From a virus, in IMG/VR virus record IMGVR_UViG_3300015245_000068, positions 1 through 28,708 of that record: a DNA stretch of 28,708 bases, one strand, 5' to 3'. Under the pieces are notes generated by a model that ran no database searches, was not told the DNA's origin, and saw only the letters and a list, made by a program, of their open reading frames with translations. The position numbers and the translations under genes are program-made. This document shows positions 1 to 6,515 of the stretch, in pieces. Position 1 is the stretch's first letter, and every line of letters starts with the position of its first letter.

Positions 1-470
1 CCGAACGGCTCCCAATCGACTTGACGCAGGACGTCGAGATAACCCCCAGGTTCTTCCCTCATATCCTTCAGCAGCTCCGTCGATGACCATTTCTGAGAGG
101 ACGTGAACACCAGCTCCCCGCCGCAAGCCGTCACGGCGAAACTCTCCAGCGCCAACGCTTCATCGTCCTGAGCTTCGGCATAATCGATGCCTTTCACGTA
201 GAAGGCAGGCTTCACATGCTCGATCATCATCACCGCGTCGGCGCTATCGTTGATCTTCACTTCATCGACGCAGGAGAGAGCTGTAAGAGCTTCGGCCCGC
301 TCGGTTTCCGTAAAGCGGGGGCGGCCGGGGCCTTTGGCCACGAAGCGATCGGATGTGACGGAAACGATAAGTCTGTCACCCAGCTTGCGCGCCTGTGTTA
401 AGTGGCGTATGTGACCAAGATGCAACAGGTCGTAGCATCCATGGCAAAGCACAACGCGGAGATCACTCAT
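1..470 (-). CDS. HldE/RfaE C-terminal-type nucleotidyltransferase (3' end outside window)
   Basis: Partial gene: reading starts at ATG 470-468 and stays open for 156 codons to the window edge, so the C-terminus is missing. The N-terminus reads MSDLRVVLCHGCYDLLHLGH, with the HxGH nucleotide-binding signature of cytidylyl/adenylyltransferases at residues 17-20, and a WSSTELLK stretch near the end matches the conserved S(S/T)T motif of this fold. The family moves a nucleotide onto a sugar 1-phosphate or polyol phosphate; in HldE this domain makes ADP-heptose. Here it stands alone, about 21 kb downstream of a PfkB kinase resembling the other half of HldE. The start lacks a clear ribosome site. 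The nucleotide and sugar cannot be told from sequence; glycerol-3-phosphate cytidylyltransferase-like activity is an alternative. Family is confident, substrate unknown. Confidence 0.88.
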   Translation of the reverse strand, partial: MSDLRVVLCHGCYDLLHLGHIRHLTQARKLGDRLIVSVTSDRFVAKGPGRPRFTETERAEALTALSCVDEVKINDSADAVMMIEHVKPAFYVKGIDYAEAQDDEALALESFAVTACGGELVFTSSQKWSSTELLKDMREEPGGYLDVLRQVDWEPF

Positions 471-611
471 CTTCGCGAAATCGCCATTTCAGTGGCCATC
501 GGTGTGATTTTTGGCACCATTGTCGTGGCCACAGCAGTCATAACGATGGGCAGTTGCCCGGATCATTTGCCGATTCACTTAGGAAAATCCGTAAAACTTG
601 CGGGATGTTAG
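441..611 (+). CDS. possible small single-pass membrane protein
   Basis: A plus-strand frame of 56 codons from ATG 441 (or 69 from GTG 402) has a polar N-terminus and one strong hydrophobic segment (AISVAIGVIFGTIVVATAVI), then a short polar tail. No convincing ribosome site precedes either start, and the 5' part overlaps the start of the minus-strand nucleotidyltransferase. In its favour, the stop codon sits in the ribosome site of the next plus-strand gene (TGTTAGGGGGAGAAAATG), which suggests a two-gene membrane pair. Function unknown; a holin-like or superinfection role is only a guess. Confidence 0.35.
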   Translation: MAKHNAEITHLREIAISVAIGVIFGTIVVATAVITMGSCPDHLPIHLGKSVKLAGC

Positions 612-620
612 GGGGAGAAA

Positions 621-830
621 ATGCATTATATCATTGTTGGTTTTGAACTTTTCGTCGGCGCAGTCTTGGCCTATTTCGTATTCGTTTTTGTTGTTGCTAT
701 TGCCGCGAATGTCTTCTGTTGGCTCCAAGAAAATCGTGAAACTGCATTTCGCGTACTTATATTTGGCGCAGTTGTCGCCGTTCTCATCTTCGGAATACTG
801 ATAGGTCATCCACGGTCGATGACGTTCTGA
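621..830 (+). CDS. small two-pass membrane protein
   Basis: A 69-residue protein with two predicted membrane helices, about residues 5-30 and 43-62, separated by a short charged loop containing QENRE. The start is preceded by a strong ribosome site (GGGGGAG, 4 bases before ATG). It runs opposite to the main operon and its stop directly abuts the stop of the tail-collar gene, so the two are convergent with no spacer. The stretch is visibly AT-richer than the flanking late genes, hinting at separate acquisition. Size and topology would fit a small holin, but there is no family motif and no lysin next to it, so function is left open. Confidence 0.65.
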   Translation: MHYIIVGFELFVGAVLAYFVFVFVVAIAANVFCWLQENRETAFRVLIFGAVVAVLIFGILIGHPRSMTF

Positions 831-1826
831 TCAAGTTTTCACCAAAGCCAGGAAGCTGACGATCGTCGGCGGCATGTTCTGGCTGCTGCCGCTTCCCGTC
901 GTTGTAACCGAAATATTCGCATTTCCAGCCGCCGTCGTTCCCGAAAACGTCGGCGTCGTAAACGCTGACGAGCCGCCGCCGCCAAAATGGCCCGGCTGTA
1001 GCGTTTCGTTCGTCGCATAGCCCGTCGGATTGACCGTGAATCCATGAGTATGGCCGGAGTCGGACGCGCTATGGCCGTGCAACGGCATGCGCTCATCCCC
1101 GCCGGCCGCTCCCATCGTCGAGCCATTGATGCCGCTGACTGATGTGACACGGTTTGCGAATGATCCCGGCCCGTTCGTATCGACCGCGATCCGCATCCTC
1201 GCACGCTCGTCCGGCACCCCGAACGTGGTGACTCCATTGCCGCCGAAGGTCGATCCGAGCGAAGCGGCCAGCGCAGGGAACAGCGAGGCCGAATAGGTCG
1301 ATCCATCCTTCACGAGCGCATAGGGCATCGTGCACACCGTCATCCAGGGCGGCCGGCTGGTCACGCCATGAAGGTCGATGGCCTGCCCCGGAAACTCGGG
1401 ATTTTCAAAGTCGACATTCGTTCCATCGAACGCGATGCGCGTCTTCCGTCCCGGAGGCACGCCGATCTGCGTGCCTGTGCCCGCGGCGGGCGCAATGATC
1501 AGCGGGAACGTCGTGCCCAGGCATTGATTGTCGATCAGGTAGGAGCCCGGCGACGAGAACTGATAGGTCGCGGTCCCCGATGGCGAGCCCGTAAAGCGCA
1601 CCATGAAGTTCTGCTGTTGCGCCGGCCCCGCGCCGGGCGTGATCGTGCCCGTTCCCGTAGTCAGCAAAACAGTCGTTGCCGCAGATACTGATATTGTCGT
1701 GAAGCCGCCCAACATACCGTCGATAGCGACGAAGTTCGGATTCATCGCCGCGGTGCCCCATGACCCCACCAAATCTCCGGTGAGGGGCACAATAAGCGCC
1801 TTGTTAACTGTTGTCGGTTCAACCAT
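831..1826 (-). CDS. tail fibre / tail-collar domain protein
   Basis: A 331-residue virion protein. The N-terminal part (ALIVPLTGDLVGSWG, then Gly/Thr/Ser-rich beta sequence) resembles fibre N-termini seen in many proteobacterial phages. From about residue 165 on, WMTVCTMPYALVKDGSTY, LGSTFGG, TTFGVPDER, a His-rich HGHSASDSGHTHGF and a final NMPPTIVSFLALVKT form the phage tail-collar (microcystin-dependent-protein-like) domain, with histidines that probably bind metal as in short tail fibres. The ATG at 1826 is preferred because sequence like family N-termini begins just after it; a TTG at 1871 would add 15 residues. It is a likely host-binding or baseplate-proximal protein and the last structural gene of the operon in this window. 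Confidence 0.8.
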   Translation of the reverse strand: MVEPTTVNKALIVPLTGDLVGSWGTAAMNPNFVAIDGMLGGFTTISVSAATTVLLTTGTGTITPGAGPAQQQNFMVRFTGSPSGTATYQFSSPGSYLIDNQCLGTTFPLIIAPAAGTGTQIGVPPGRKTRIAFDGTNVDFENPEFPGQAIDLHGVTSRPPWMTVCTMPYALVKDGSTYSASLFPALAASLGSTFGGNGVTTFGVPDERARMRIAVDTNGPGSFANRVTSVSGINGSTMGAAGGDERMPLHGHSASDSGHTHGFTVNPTGYATNETLQPGHFGGGGSSAFTTPTFSGTTAAGNANISVTTTGSGSSQNMPPTIVSFLALVKT

Positions 1827-1985
1827 TGACTTATCCGTAGCTGCTATTATGACTGCATCGCCCGGCGACAAGCGGGCTTAGAGCGCGGCACCTTTCACGA
1901 GCTTCCTCGCGTTCCGGTGCTGCAGAAATGTGGCCCATGAACCGCGTTCCATGGCTTTGTCGGCCGGATACGCGAGGGAGACTTC

Positions 1986-2252
1986 ATGACCGAAGATCAG
2001 ATCAAGACCGAGATGCGCCTTTTCGCACTCGAGTCGATCGTTTGCCAACGGTTCGCGACGCATTATCTGCAAATGCCGCGCGAGATTTTCGATGCAATAC
2101 AAAAGCAGGCAATTGAAGGGGCGCAGCGGCAGACTTTCCCCGAGTTCGACCCTGCATTTTCCGATCTTTTATCGGCCGAATTTCAGGCGTCGCTTGAGCG
2201 ACTCTACGGCATGATTCGTCGAAACCTGGAAATTGTCCGAACATCCCGTTAG
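1986..2252 (+). CDS. conserved-looking small phage protein
   Basis: An 88-residue plus-strand gene starting MTEDQIKTEMRLFALESIV with an excellent ribosome site (GAGGGAGA, 5 bases before the ATG). The protein is mainly alpha-helical with charged surfaces and no membrane segment, and ends with RRNLEIVRTSR. It sits alone in a gap of the minus-strand operon, between the tail-collar gene and a 63-residue gene, so it must have its own promoter or be transcribed by read-through from the left. No domain is recognised. It is chosen over the overlapping minus-strand frames because of the ribosome site and balanced composition. Confidence 0.6.
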   Translation: MTEDQIKTEMRLFALESIVCQRFATHYLQMPREIFDAIQKQAIEGAQRQTFPEFDPAFSDLLSAEFQASLERLYGMIRRNLEIVRTSR

Positions 2253-2282
2253 CGATAGCATCAATCAACACGGCGAGTTCCG

Positions 2283-2474
2283 TCATTCGAAGCCCTCAAG
2301 CAAAGGATAGGGCTGCTCAAAGAACAGCATCTCTATTCCACCTTTTTCCGTCCACCGCTGCGCCCCCGATATGCGCCACAAATCGCCTTCAGGCTCCCCG
2401 TAGAATTCCCATTCATCAGCAGGAATGCCGTTCAGGTAGAGCGTGTCTCCGACTTGGGACCATTGATTATCCAC
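2283..2474 (-). CDS. small phage protein
   Basis: A 63-residue acidic, Trp/Tyr-rich protein (YLNGIPADEWEFYGEPEGDL) starting with GTG three bases after the stop of the upstream adaptor-like gene. The GAGGA stretch overlapping that stop could serve as ribosome site, though spacing is very short, so translational coupling is likely. Composition is unlike a random frame and the gene continues the tight operon. No family recognised; probably a minor virion or assembly protein judging by its neighbours. Confidence 0.6.
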   Translation of the reverse strand: MDNQWSQVGDTLYLNGIPADEWEFYGEPEGDLWRISGAQRWTEKGGIEMLFFEQPYPLLEGFE

Positions 2475-2477
2475 TCC

Positions 2478-3191
2478 TCAAATCCTCGGCGTCCCTGCCA
2501 TCGATGGCCCTTTGTCGGACCATCCCTCGGTCGAAAACTTCTTACGCATCTCTTCCGTGTTGGCCGATTTCAAAAGCTCCTGGAGATGGCCTTCCCAAGT
2601 CACCCCAGCCTTCGGATCGTCCACCGCCGCGCCGAAGTTCTTCATGTATCCCGCGGCAAACACCATCGAGGCCGCCACGAGAAGATCGGGGAAGTAGACC
2701 GACAGTAGCGTGGTCGTATTGCTCGATGAAAGCGCCTGCGGCCTGATCGTCCCCACCACTTCCACCTGATAGGCCTGATCAGGCCATGGCCCGACAATGA
2801 TCAGATCCTGATTCACCATCGCAAAATACTGCGGCACGCTCGATCCAGTCACCGAAGGCCACATCGCATTGAGCATTTCGTCCGAGGCCGGCACGAGTTG
2901 ATTGCGCGCTCCGCTCTCTGGATCGCTCTGTCCTGCCGGCGTAATGACATTGACCTCGTCGGTGACGATGAAAGTTCCGAGCGTCGACGGCAGATTGAAG
3001 TTGCGAACGCCGGCCGTCATTGCGGCGGAGGAATCCCGCACGCTGGTATTGAGAAGATCAAGCGAGCGGTAGAGCCTCTGCTCCGCGTCATCGATCATGT
3101 TGGGCAACATCGTCTGAAAGCCGGCGTCCGATGAAGGAACCGGCATCAGGTTGGCGATGGAGGAGACGTAGGTGGAGTACGTGAGAGACAT
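2478..3191 (-). CDS. phage adaptor / head-tail connector-like protein
   Basis: A 237-residue protein beginning MSLTYSTYVSSIANLMPVPS. The middle has PNMIDDAEQRLYRSLDLL, a beta-rich segment (FNLPSTLGTFIVTDEVNVI), a PQYFAMVNQ-type stretch and VEVVGTIRPQALSSSNTTT, ending in a helical C-terminus (LLVAASMVFAAGYMKNFGA). I recognise this arrangement as a widespread phage adaptor family found with tail fibre and connector genes; such proteins extend the portal in short-tailed phages. The start ATG directly follows the upstream stop (TAGATG). Assignment rests on remembered family pattern, not a search, so the exact position in the virion is inferred. Confidence 0.65.
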   Translation of the reverse strand: MSLTYSTYVSSIANLMPVPSSDAGFQTMLPNMIDDAEQRLYRSLDLLNTSVRDSSAAMTAGVRNFNLPSTLGTFIVTDEVNVITPAGQSDPESGARNQLVPASDEMLNAMWPSVTGSSVPQYFAMVNQDLIIVGPWPDQAYQVEVVGTIRPQALSSSNTTTLLSVYFPDLLVAASMVFAAGYMKNFGAAVDDPKAGVTWEGHLQELLKSANTEEMRKKFSTEGWSDKGPSMAGTPRI

Positions 3192-4253
3192 CTAAGCCGA
3201 CGCCGTGAAGGTGGCCCATGTCGTTGTGCCGCCTGTGTTGATATAGAGCCGAGAGGTCGCAGTAACGGCGCCCCCGTTCAGATAGAGCGCGCCGATGCTG
3301 GCCGTGAACGTCGGCGCCCCAGTACCCAAGTAGATACCGAGCGCTGCCGCTGACGATATCCTGATCCCGACCGTCGAGGCCCCCGCCGCCGGCAAGGCCG
3401 TTGTCGGCAGGAAGAACGGCTGGCCCTGAATGCCTCCCGCGCCCGTCGTCGCGACGTTCACCGCACTATAATTCGCCCCCGGCAATACGCCCGTCACAGC
3501 CGCGGCAGAGCCGAGATTGAGCGCTCCGAAACCGACACTCGTTCCCGCATCATTGATCCGCAGAACCTGTGCCGCCGTTCCGCTTATGACCGTAAAATTC
3601 GTCGCCCCGCTTGAATTGACCGCAAGCACAGAAAGGGCGGCGGCCGTCATCAGTTGGGTGGTGCCGATGGCGGCTGTTGCGATCTGCGCTCCACCGATTG
3701 AAGCCGTCAGAATGCTAGTGCCGGGAAGGAAGCCCTGGACACCTCCGGCCCCCGTTGCCGCCAGATTCACCGCACTGTAATTCGCTCCCGGTAGCACGCC
3801 GGTCACAGCCGCCGCGGAGCCCAGATTCACCGCCCCGAAGGCAAGTGCCGTACCTGCATCATTGATACGCAGGACTTGCGCCGCAATACCCACGACAGGC
3901 AGCGGCTTGGCCACGGCCGTTCCCGCGACGCCAAGAACCGAAAGGCCCGAGCCTGCCGCCAGCGACAGCGCAACCGTCGTAGAGCCCGCAGCAGATAGCC
4001 CACTCGATGCCGTCACCAGCGACGATATCGTCACCCACGAGGCAGCAAAGCCCGTCCCAAGGCTTTGCAACACTTGGCCCGTTCCACCGCTGGCAGGCAG
4101 GCCGCCGAGAGCACCTATCGCCTGGCTCAGCGAGAGCGAGACCGAATTCGCGACGCCTCCCGTTGTCTGCACGGCTTCGATCAGTTCGGCGCCCGTAATC
4201 GTGGTCCCGGCAGGCAGGCCCAGAATGGTGACGACGGCAGGAACTTGAGTCAT
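3192..4253 (-). CDS. repeat-containing fibre-like structural protein
   Basis: A 353-residue protein made almost entirely of small residues (Ala, Gly, Ser, Thr, Val) in a beta-solenoid-like pattern, typical of phage fibres. Two near-identical blocks of about 50 residues occur at residues 124-174 and 228-277, each starting AAQVLRINDAGT and containing NLGSAAAVTGVLPGANYSAV. The C-terminus (GALYLNGGAVTATSRLYIN) resembles the strand-turn ends of particle-surface fibre proteins. No catalytic motif. The start ATGA overlaps the stop of the preceding zinc-ribbon gene. It probably forms or attaches to a tail fibre or spike; trimerisation is inferred only. Confidence 0.7.
   Translation of the reverse strand: MTQVPAVVTILGLPAGTTITGAELIEAVQTTGGVANSVSLSLSQAIGALGGLPASGGTGQVLQSLGTGFAASWVTISSLVTASSGLSAAGSTTVALSLAAGSGLSVLGVAGTAVAKPLPVVGIAAQVLRINDAGTALAFGAVNLGSAAAVTGVLPGANYSAVNLAATGAGGVQGFLPGTSILTASIGGAQIATAAIGTTQLMTAAALSVLAVNSSGATNFTVISGTAAQVLRINDAGTSVGFGALNLGSAAAVTGVLPGANYSAVNVATTGAGGIQGQPFFLPTTALPAAGASTVGIRISSAAALGIYLGTGAPTFTASIGALYLNGGAVTATSRLYINTGGTTTWATFTASA
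3423..3884 (-). repeat. internal direct duplication in fibre gene (two copies, 3423-3572 and 3732-3884)
   Basis: Two in-frame copies of about 150 bases, 312 bases apart at their 5' ends, encode the repeated block starting AAQVLRINDAGT. The amino-acid copies are nearly identical, while third codon positions differ at many sites, so the duplication is not very recent or has been kept by selection on protein sequence. Confidence 0.85.
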
Positions 4254-4627
4254 GACGGAGTAGCACTCGCAAAGTCACCCGAGATGATGCGCATGGAGAA
4301 CAGGACACCTATCGGAATGGTAATCCGGATCGAGCCGTTCAGCGTGTAGCGGGTCGAGACTGGAACCTCGTCCATGCCATAAGGCTCTACTCTTGCGTTG
4401 AGAAGCGGAGGCGGATCAGGCGGGATGAAGATGGTGCCGAGCTGGCGTTGGGGCAGATCCTCACAATATTCACACACTAGAATTCTGGTATTCATCAATG
4501 ATATGCCGCGCCATTCAGCTTGAAACCGCAACTTATATAAGTTGGCGATGAATCCACAACGAGAACATGTTGCCCATCCTCTTGGCGAGGTTGCATCGGT
4601 TTCAGCTAATCTCGGATGTGGCCTCAT
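4250..4627 (-). CDS. conserved phage zinc-ribbon structural-region protein
   Basis: A 125-residue protein beginning MRPHPRLAETDATSPRGWAT. Two Cys pairs (TCSRCGF and VCEYCED) about 30 residues apart form a likely zinc ribbon, followed by the phrase PQRQLGTIFIPPDPPPLLNARVEP in which the Pro-rich core is characteristic of a small protein family common in phage connector and fibre gene blocks. The C-terminal half is beta-rich. Its ATG overlaps the stop of the HNH homing endonuclease (ATGA). Role unknown; position suggests a virion or assembly component. Confidence 0.72.
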   Translation of the reverse strand: MRPHPRLAETDATSPRGWATCSRCGFIANLYKLRFQAEWRGISLMNTRILVCEYCEDLPQRQLGTIFIPPDPPPLLNARVEPYGMDEVPVSTRYTLNGSIRITIPIGVLFSMRIISGDFASATPS

Positions 4628-5133
4628 TTTATCCTCGCAAATTCGCCAAATACTTCTTCGGCCGCCTTGGCATATGCCGCACTTGCTTCTTGCGCCGTAT
4701 CAAAAAGTCCTAAATGACAAAACTTATTATCTTTGAATATCCTTGCTTGATATTTTCCACAGACATGAAGTCCGACACCTTTTATATTAAGCTTATTGTC
4801 CGGCCTGGCACGTGTGTTTGCCCTATTTTTAGAATCATCAGCCTCCCTCAGATTGCTCCATTTGTTATTTTTACGGTCGAGATCGCGATGATCGATTCTC
4901 GCTTTCGGCCACCCTCCAGTCATATAAAGCCACGCCAGACGATGGGCTTGGTATCGCCGACCTCGGACTGTGATCCGAATGTATTTCGTATTTTCTATCG
5001 AACCAGCTTCACTTCCAAGAGTGCATTGATTATTGGACACTAACCAAAAGAACTTACCAGTTTCAGGGCAATAGCGCACCAAGGTGCGAAGGATGTCAGT
5101 TGTAAGGTCGCTTGTTATGTCAGCGGGTCTCAT
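4624..5133 (-). CDS. HNH homing endonuclease with AP2 DNA-binding domain
   Basis: A 169-residue protein. Residues 10-100 form an HNH_3-type nuclease: YCPETGKFFW start, AHRLAWLYMTGGWP, then IDHRD (80-84) with catalytic His82 and following NN and N94. Residues 116-168 form an AP2-type three-stranded DNA-binding domain (IKGVGLHVCGKYQARI, LGLFDTAQEASAAYA). ATG 5133 is chosen because it overlaps the upstream stop (ATGA); an in-frame start at 5208 would overlap the upstream gene by 79 bases. The gene is clearly AT-rich (19 G/C of 60 in 4681-4740), unlike its neighbours, as expected of a recently arrived selfish element. It is free-standing, with no intron or split gene visible around it. Confidence 0.88.
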   Translation of the reverse strand: MRPADITSDLTTDILRTLVRYCPETGKFFWLVSNNQCTLGSEAGSIENTKYIRITVRGRRYQAHRLAWLYMTGGWPKARIDHRDLDRKNNKWSNLREADDSKNRANTRARPDNKLNIKGVGLHVCGKYQARIFKDNKFCHLGLFDTAQEASAAYAKAAEEVFGEFARIK

Positions 5134-5822
5134 CGAAAATATCCGCTCAGCTGAGGCGAAAACGTGGTTGGAACGTTCTCCGTATCGGTCGCAGCCGCAT
5201 AGCCCCACGCTTCGGCGTAATCGGTCTTGCGATCGGCCAACAGAGGCGGCGCATAGACCCGCGCCAATCGAAGAGCCAAGCCCGTCACCAGCACGCCAAG
5301 CCAGCGGTACGGCAGATCCGGCGTCTCCCCGCCCGGAATATTCGCATCCTGCATCTGAGATACGGCGTAGTAATTGAAGACATATGGACCGCCGCTATCC
5401 GGAACTGGCCACATCGTCACCATGGGATTATTCAATCTGTCGAACCAAAATTGCGTTGGGGTTCCCTGAGTGAACTTGTTCGCAATCGATGCGTAGACCG
5501 TGCGCGATACCGGGGTCAGATAGGTGTCGATCTGGCTCGCCGTCGCGTTGTTGATCGAGCGGTACGCATCCAAAATCATGACGACGCGCGACGGGATACT
5601 GTAAGTCGCGGTTCCTTGGACGAGAGAAACGGAAAGCGCTTCGACTTTGAATAGGTTCACCTGTCTGTTACTAAGTTCAACAAAAAGGTCATTTATTTCT
5701 CTGCGCGCGGTTAACATATGCTCTTGCCGAATCTCAGGTGCTCTTACCCCAGCGCGTTCAAACGCGGCTAAGATAGCTTCCGAATTCAACAAATTCCAGT
5801 TATAGGTACCGCTGCTTGTCAT
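5130..5822 (-). CDS. phage neck / head-tail connector-like protein
   Basis: A 230-residue protein. Residues 10-60 are helical with a pattern I recognise from a widespread phage family (EAILAAFERAGVRAPEIRQE, then ARREINDLFVELSNRQVNL). Beta strands follow (VQGTATYSIPS), then VYASIANKFTQGTPTQFWFD, a TMWPVPDSGG turn, YYAVSQMQDA and a helical PYRWLGVLVTGLALRLARVYAP segment. Such proteins sit beneath the portal or in the tail tube base. It lies between two homing-endonuclease genes and both its start and stop overlap them by four bases (ATGA), so the endonucleases appear to have entered at its exact boundaries. Confidence 0.68.
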   Translation of the reverse strand: MTSSGTYNWNLLNSEAILAAFERAGVRAPEIRQEHMLTARREINDLFVELSNRQVNLFKVEALSVSLVQGTATYSIPSRVVMILDAYRSINNATASQIDTYLTPVSRTVYASIANKFTQGTPTQFWFDRLNNPMVTMWPVPDSGGPYVFNYYAVSQMQDANIPGGETPDLPYRWLGVLVTGLALRLARVYAPPLLADRKTDYAEAWGYAAATDTENVPTTFSPQLSGYFR

Positions 5823-6478
5823 TTCAGGTAGTTGAACTCCAAGCCTTTTTTGGACTTAAAACGTCCACGGCAATAATACCCTATCATTGAATTCGTTAGG
5901 CCGAATGCTTTAGCCGCTTCAGTTACGCTAACATATTCAACCCCAGTTGTAACACACAACACTCTGCGGCGGCGTGCATCGTTGGCCGTGGCAGCGTTTT
6001 TCTGCATTGCGATCAATTGCTTTTGCGTAAGCTTCCGACCAGCTTCCGCACGCCGGAGCGTTGCGAGCCGCTCACGCAAATCCGATGGCATTTGCCCATT
6101 AGACCATTGATTCGGCTTGCCCTTCTTTGCTGCCGACATTTTCGCCCGCGCCTCAGAAGAAAATCTCAGCCCTTTGACGCCGCCACCGCCATCCGTCATG
6201 TTGTATGCTGGATTTTTTATCCGAATAAACATTCTCTCCCACTCAAGAGCGTCAAAAAAATCGCGGCAAGCGAAAATAATTGACCACTCGAATGCATCCG
6301 ATCCGTGCTTTCTTATGGCCGAAGAAAAGATACTCTGTCTTCCTTTTTTTGCTCTCGAAATATGAGTGCGCGCCCGCGCTCTCAACGTCTTTTCCGTGGC
6401 ACCAATATAGCATTTGCCGTTTATTTTATTTCGCGCGACGTAAACTATCGCTGAAGCAACATGAATGAAATCTCGCAT
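5819..6478 (-). CDS. GIY-YIG homing endonuclease with NUMOD modules
   Basis: A 219-residue protein. The GIY-YIG nuclease occupies about residues 10-97: VYV (12-14) replaces GIY, YIG is at 24-26, the catalytic Arg region is RARART, Glu81 or Glu79 in LEWERMFI can supply the catalytic acid, and the domain ends YNMTDGGGG. A NUMOD3-type motif follows (FSSEARAKMSAAKKGK, 107-121) and a C-terminal NUMOD1-like helix-turn-helix (VSVTEAAKAFGLTNSMIGYY, 183-202). This is the layout of free-standing Seg-type phage enzymes. Its stop overlaps the next structural start. Composition is AT-richer than the neighbours. A promoter lies directly in front, five bases from the ATG. Confidence 0.88.
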   Translation of the reverse strand: MRDFIHVASAIVYVARNKINGKCYIGATEKTLRARARTHISRAKKGRQSIFSSAIRKHGSDAFEWSIIFACRDFFDALEWERMFIRIKNPAYNMTDGGGGVKGLRFSSEARAKMSAAKKGKPNQWSNGQMPSDLRERLATLRRAEAGRKLTQKQLIAMQKNAATANDARRRRVLCVTTGVEYVSVTEAAKAFGLTNSMIGYYCRGRFKSKKGLEFNYLK

Positions 6479-6483
6479 TCGGT

Positions 6484-6512
6484 TTTATATCTGCTTTGTT
6501 CTCATTTAACAA
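6484..6512 (-). promoter_or_regulatory. sigma70-like promoter for the GIY-YIG gene
   Basis: On the minus strand TTGTTA (6512-6507) and TATAAA (6489-6484) are separated by exactly 17 bases. The -10 box ends only five bases before the ATG at 6478, so a normal start point would fall at or just inside the start codon, predicting a leaderless or nearly leaderless transcript. It sits in the short gap after the fibre gene stop. Not tested; seen by pattern only. Confidence 0.45.
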
Positions 6513-6515
6513 GCG

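Noticed and set aside
1878-2102. 74-residue minus-strand frame ending KLVKGAAL
   Set aside because: Starts at TTG without a ribosome site and overlaps the plus-strand gene with a strong one; the last 24 residues look passable, so it is not fully excluded.
2002-2286. 94-residue minus-strand frame coupled by ATGA to the 63-residue gene
   Set aside because: The start is attractive, but the C-terminal half is an Arg/Ser-rich antisense of the plus-strand gene.
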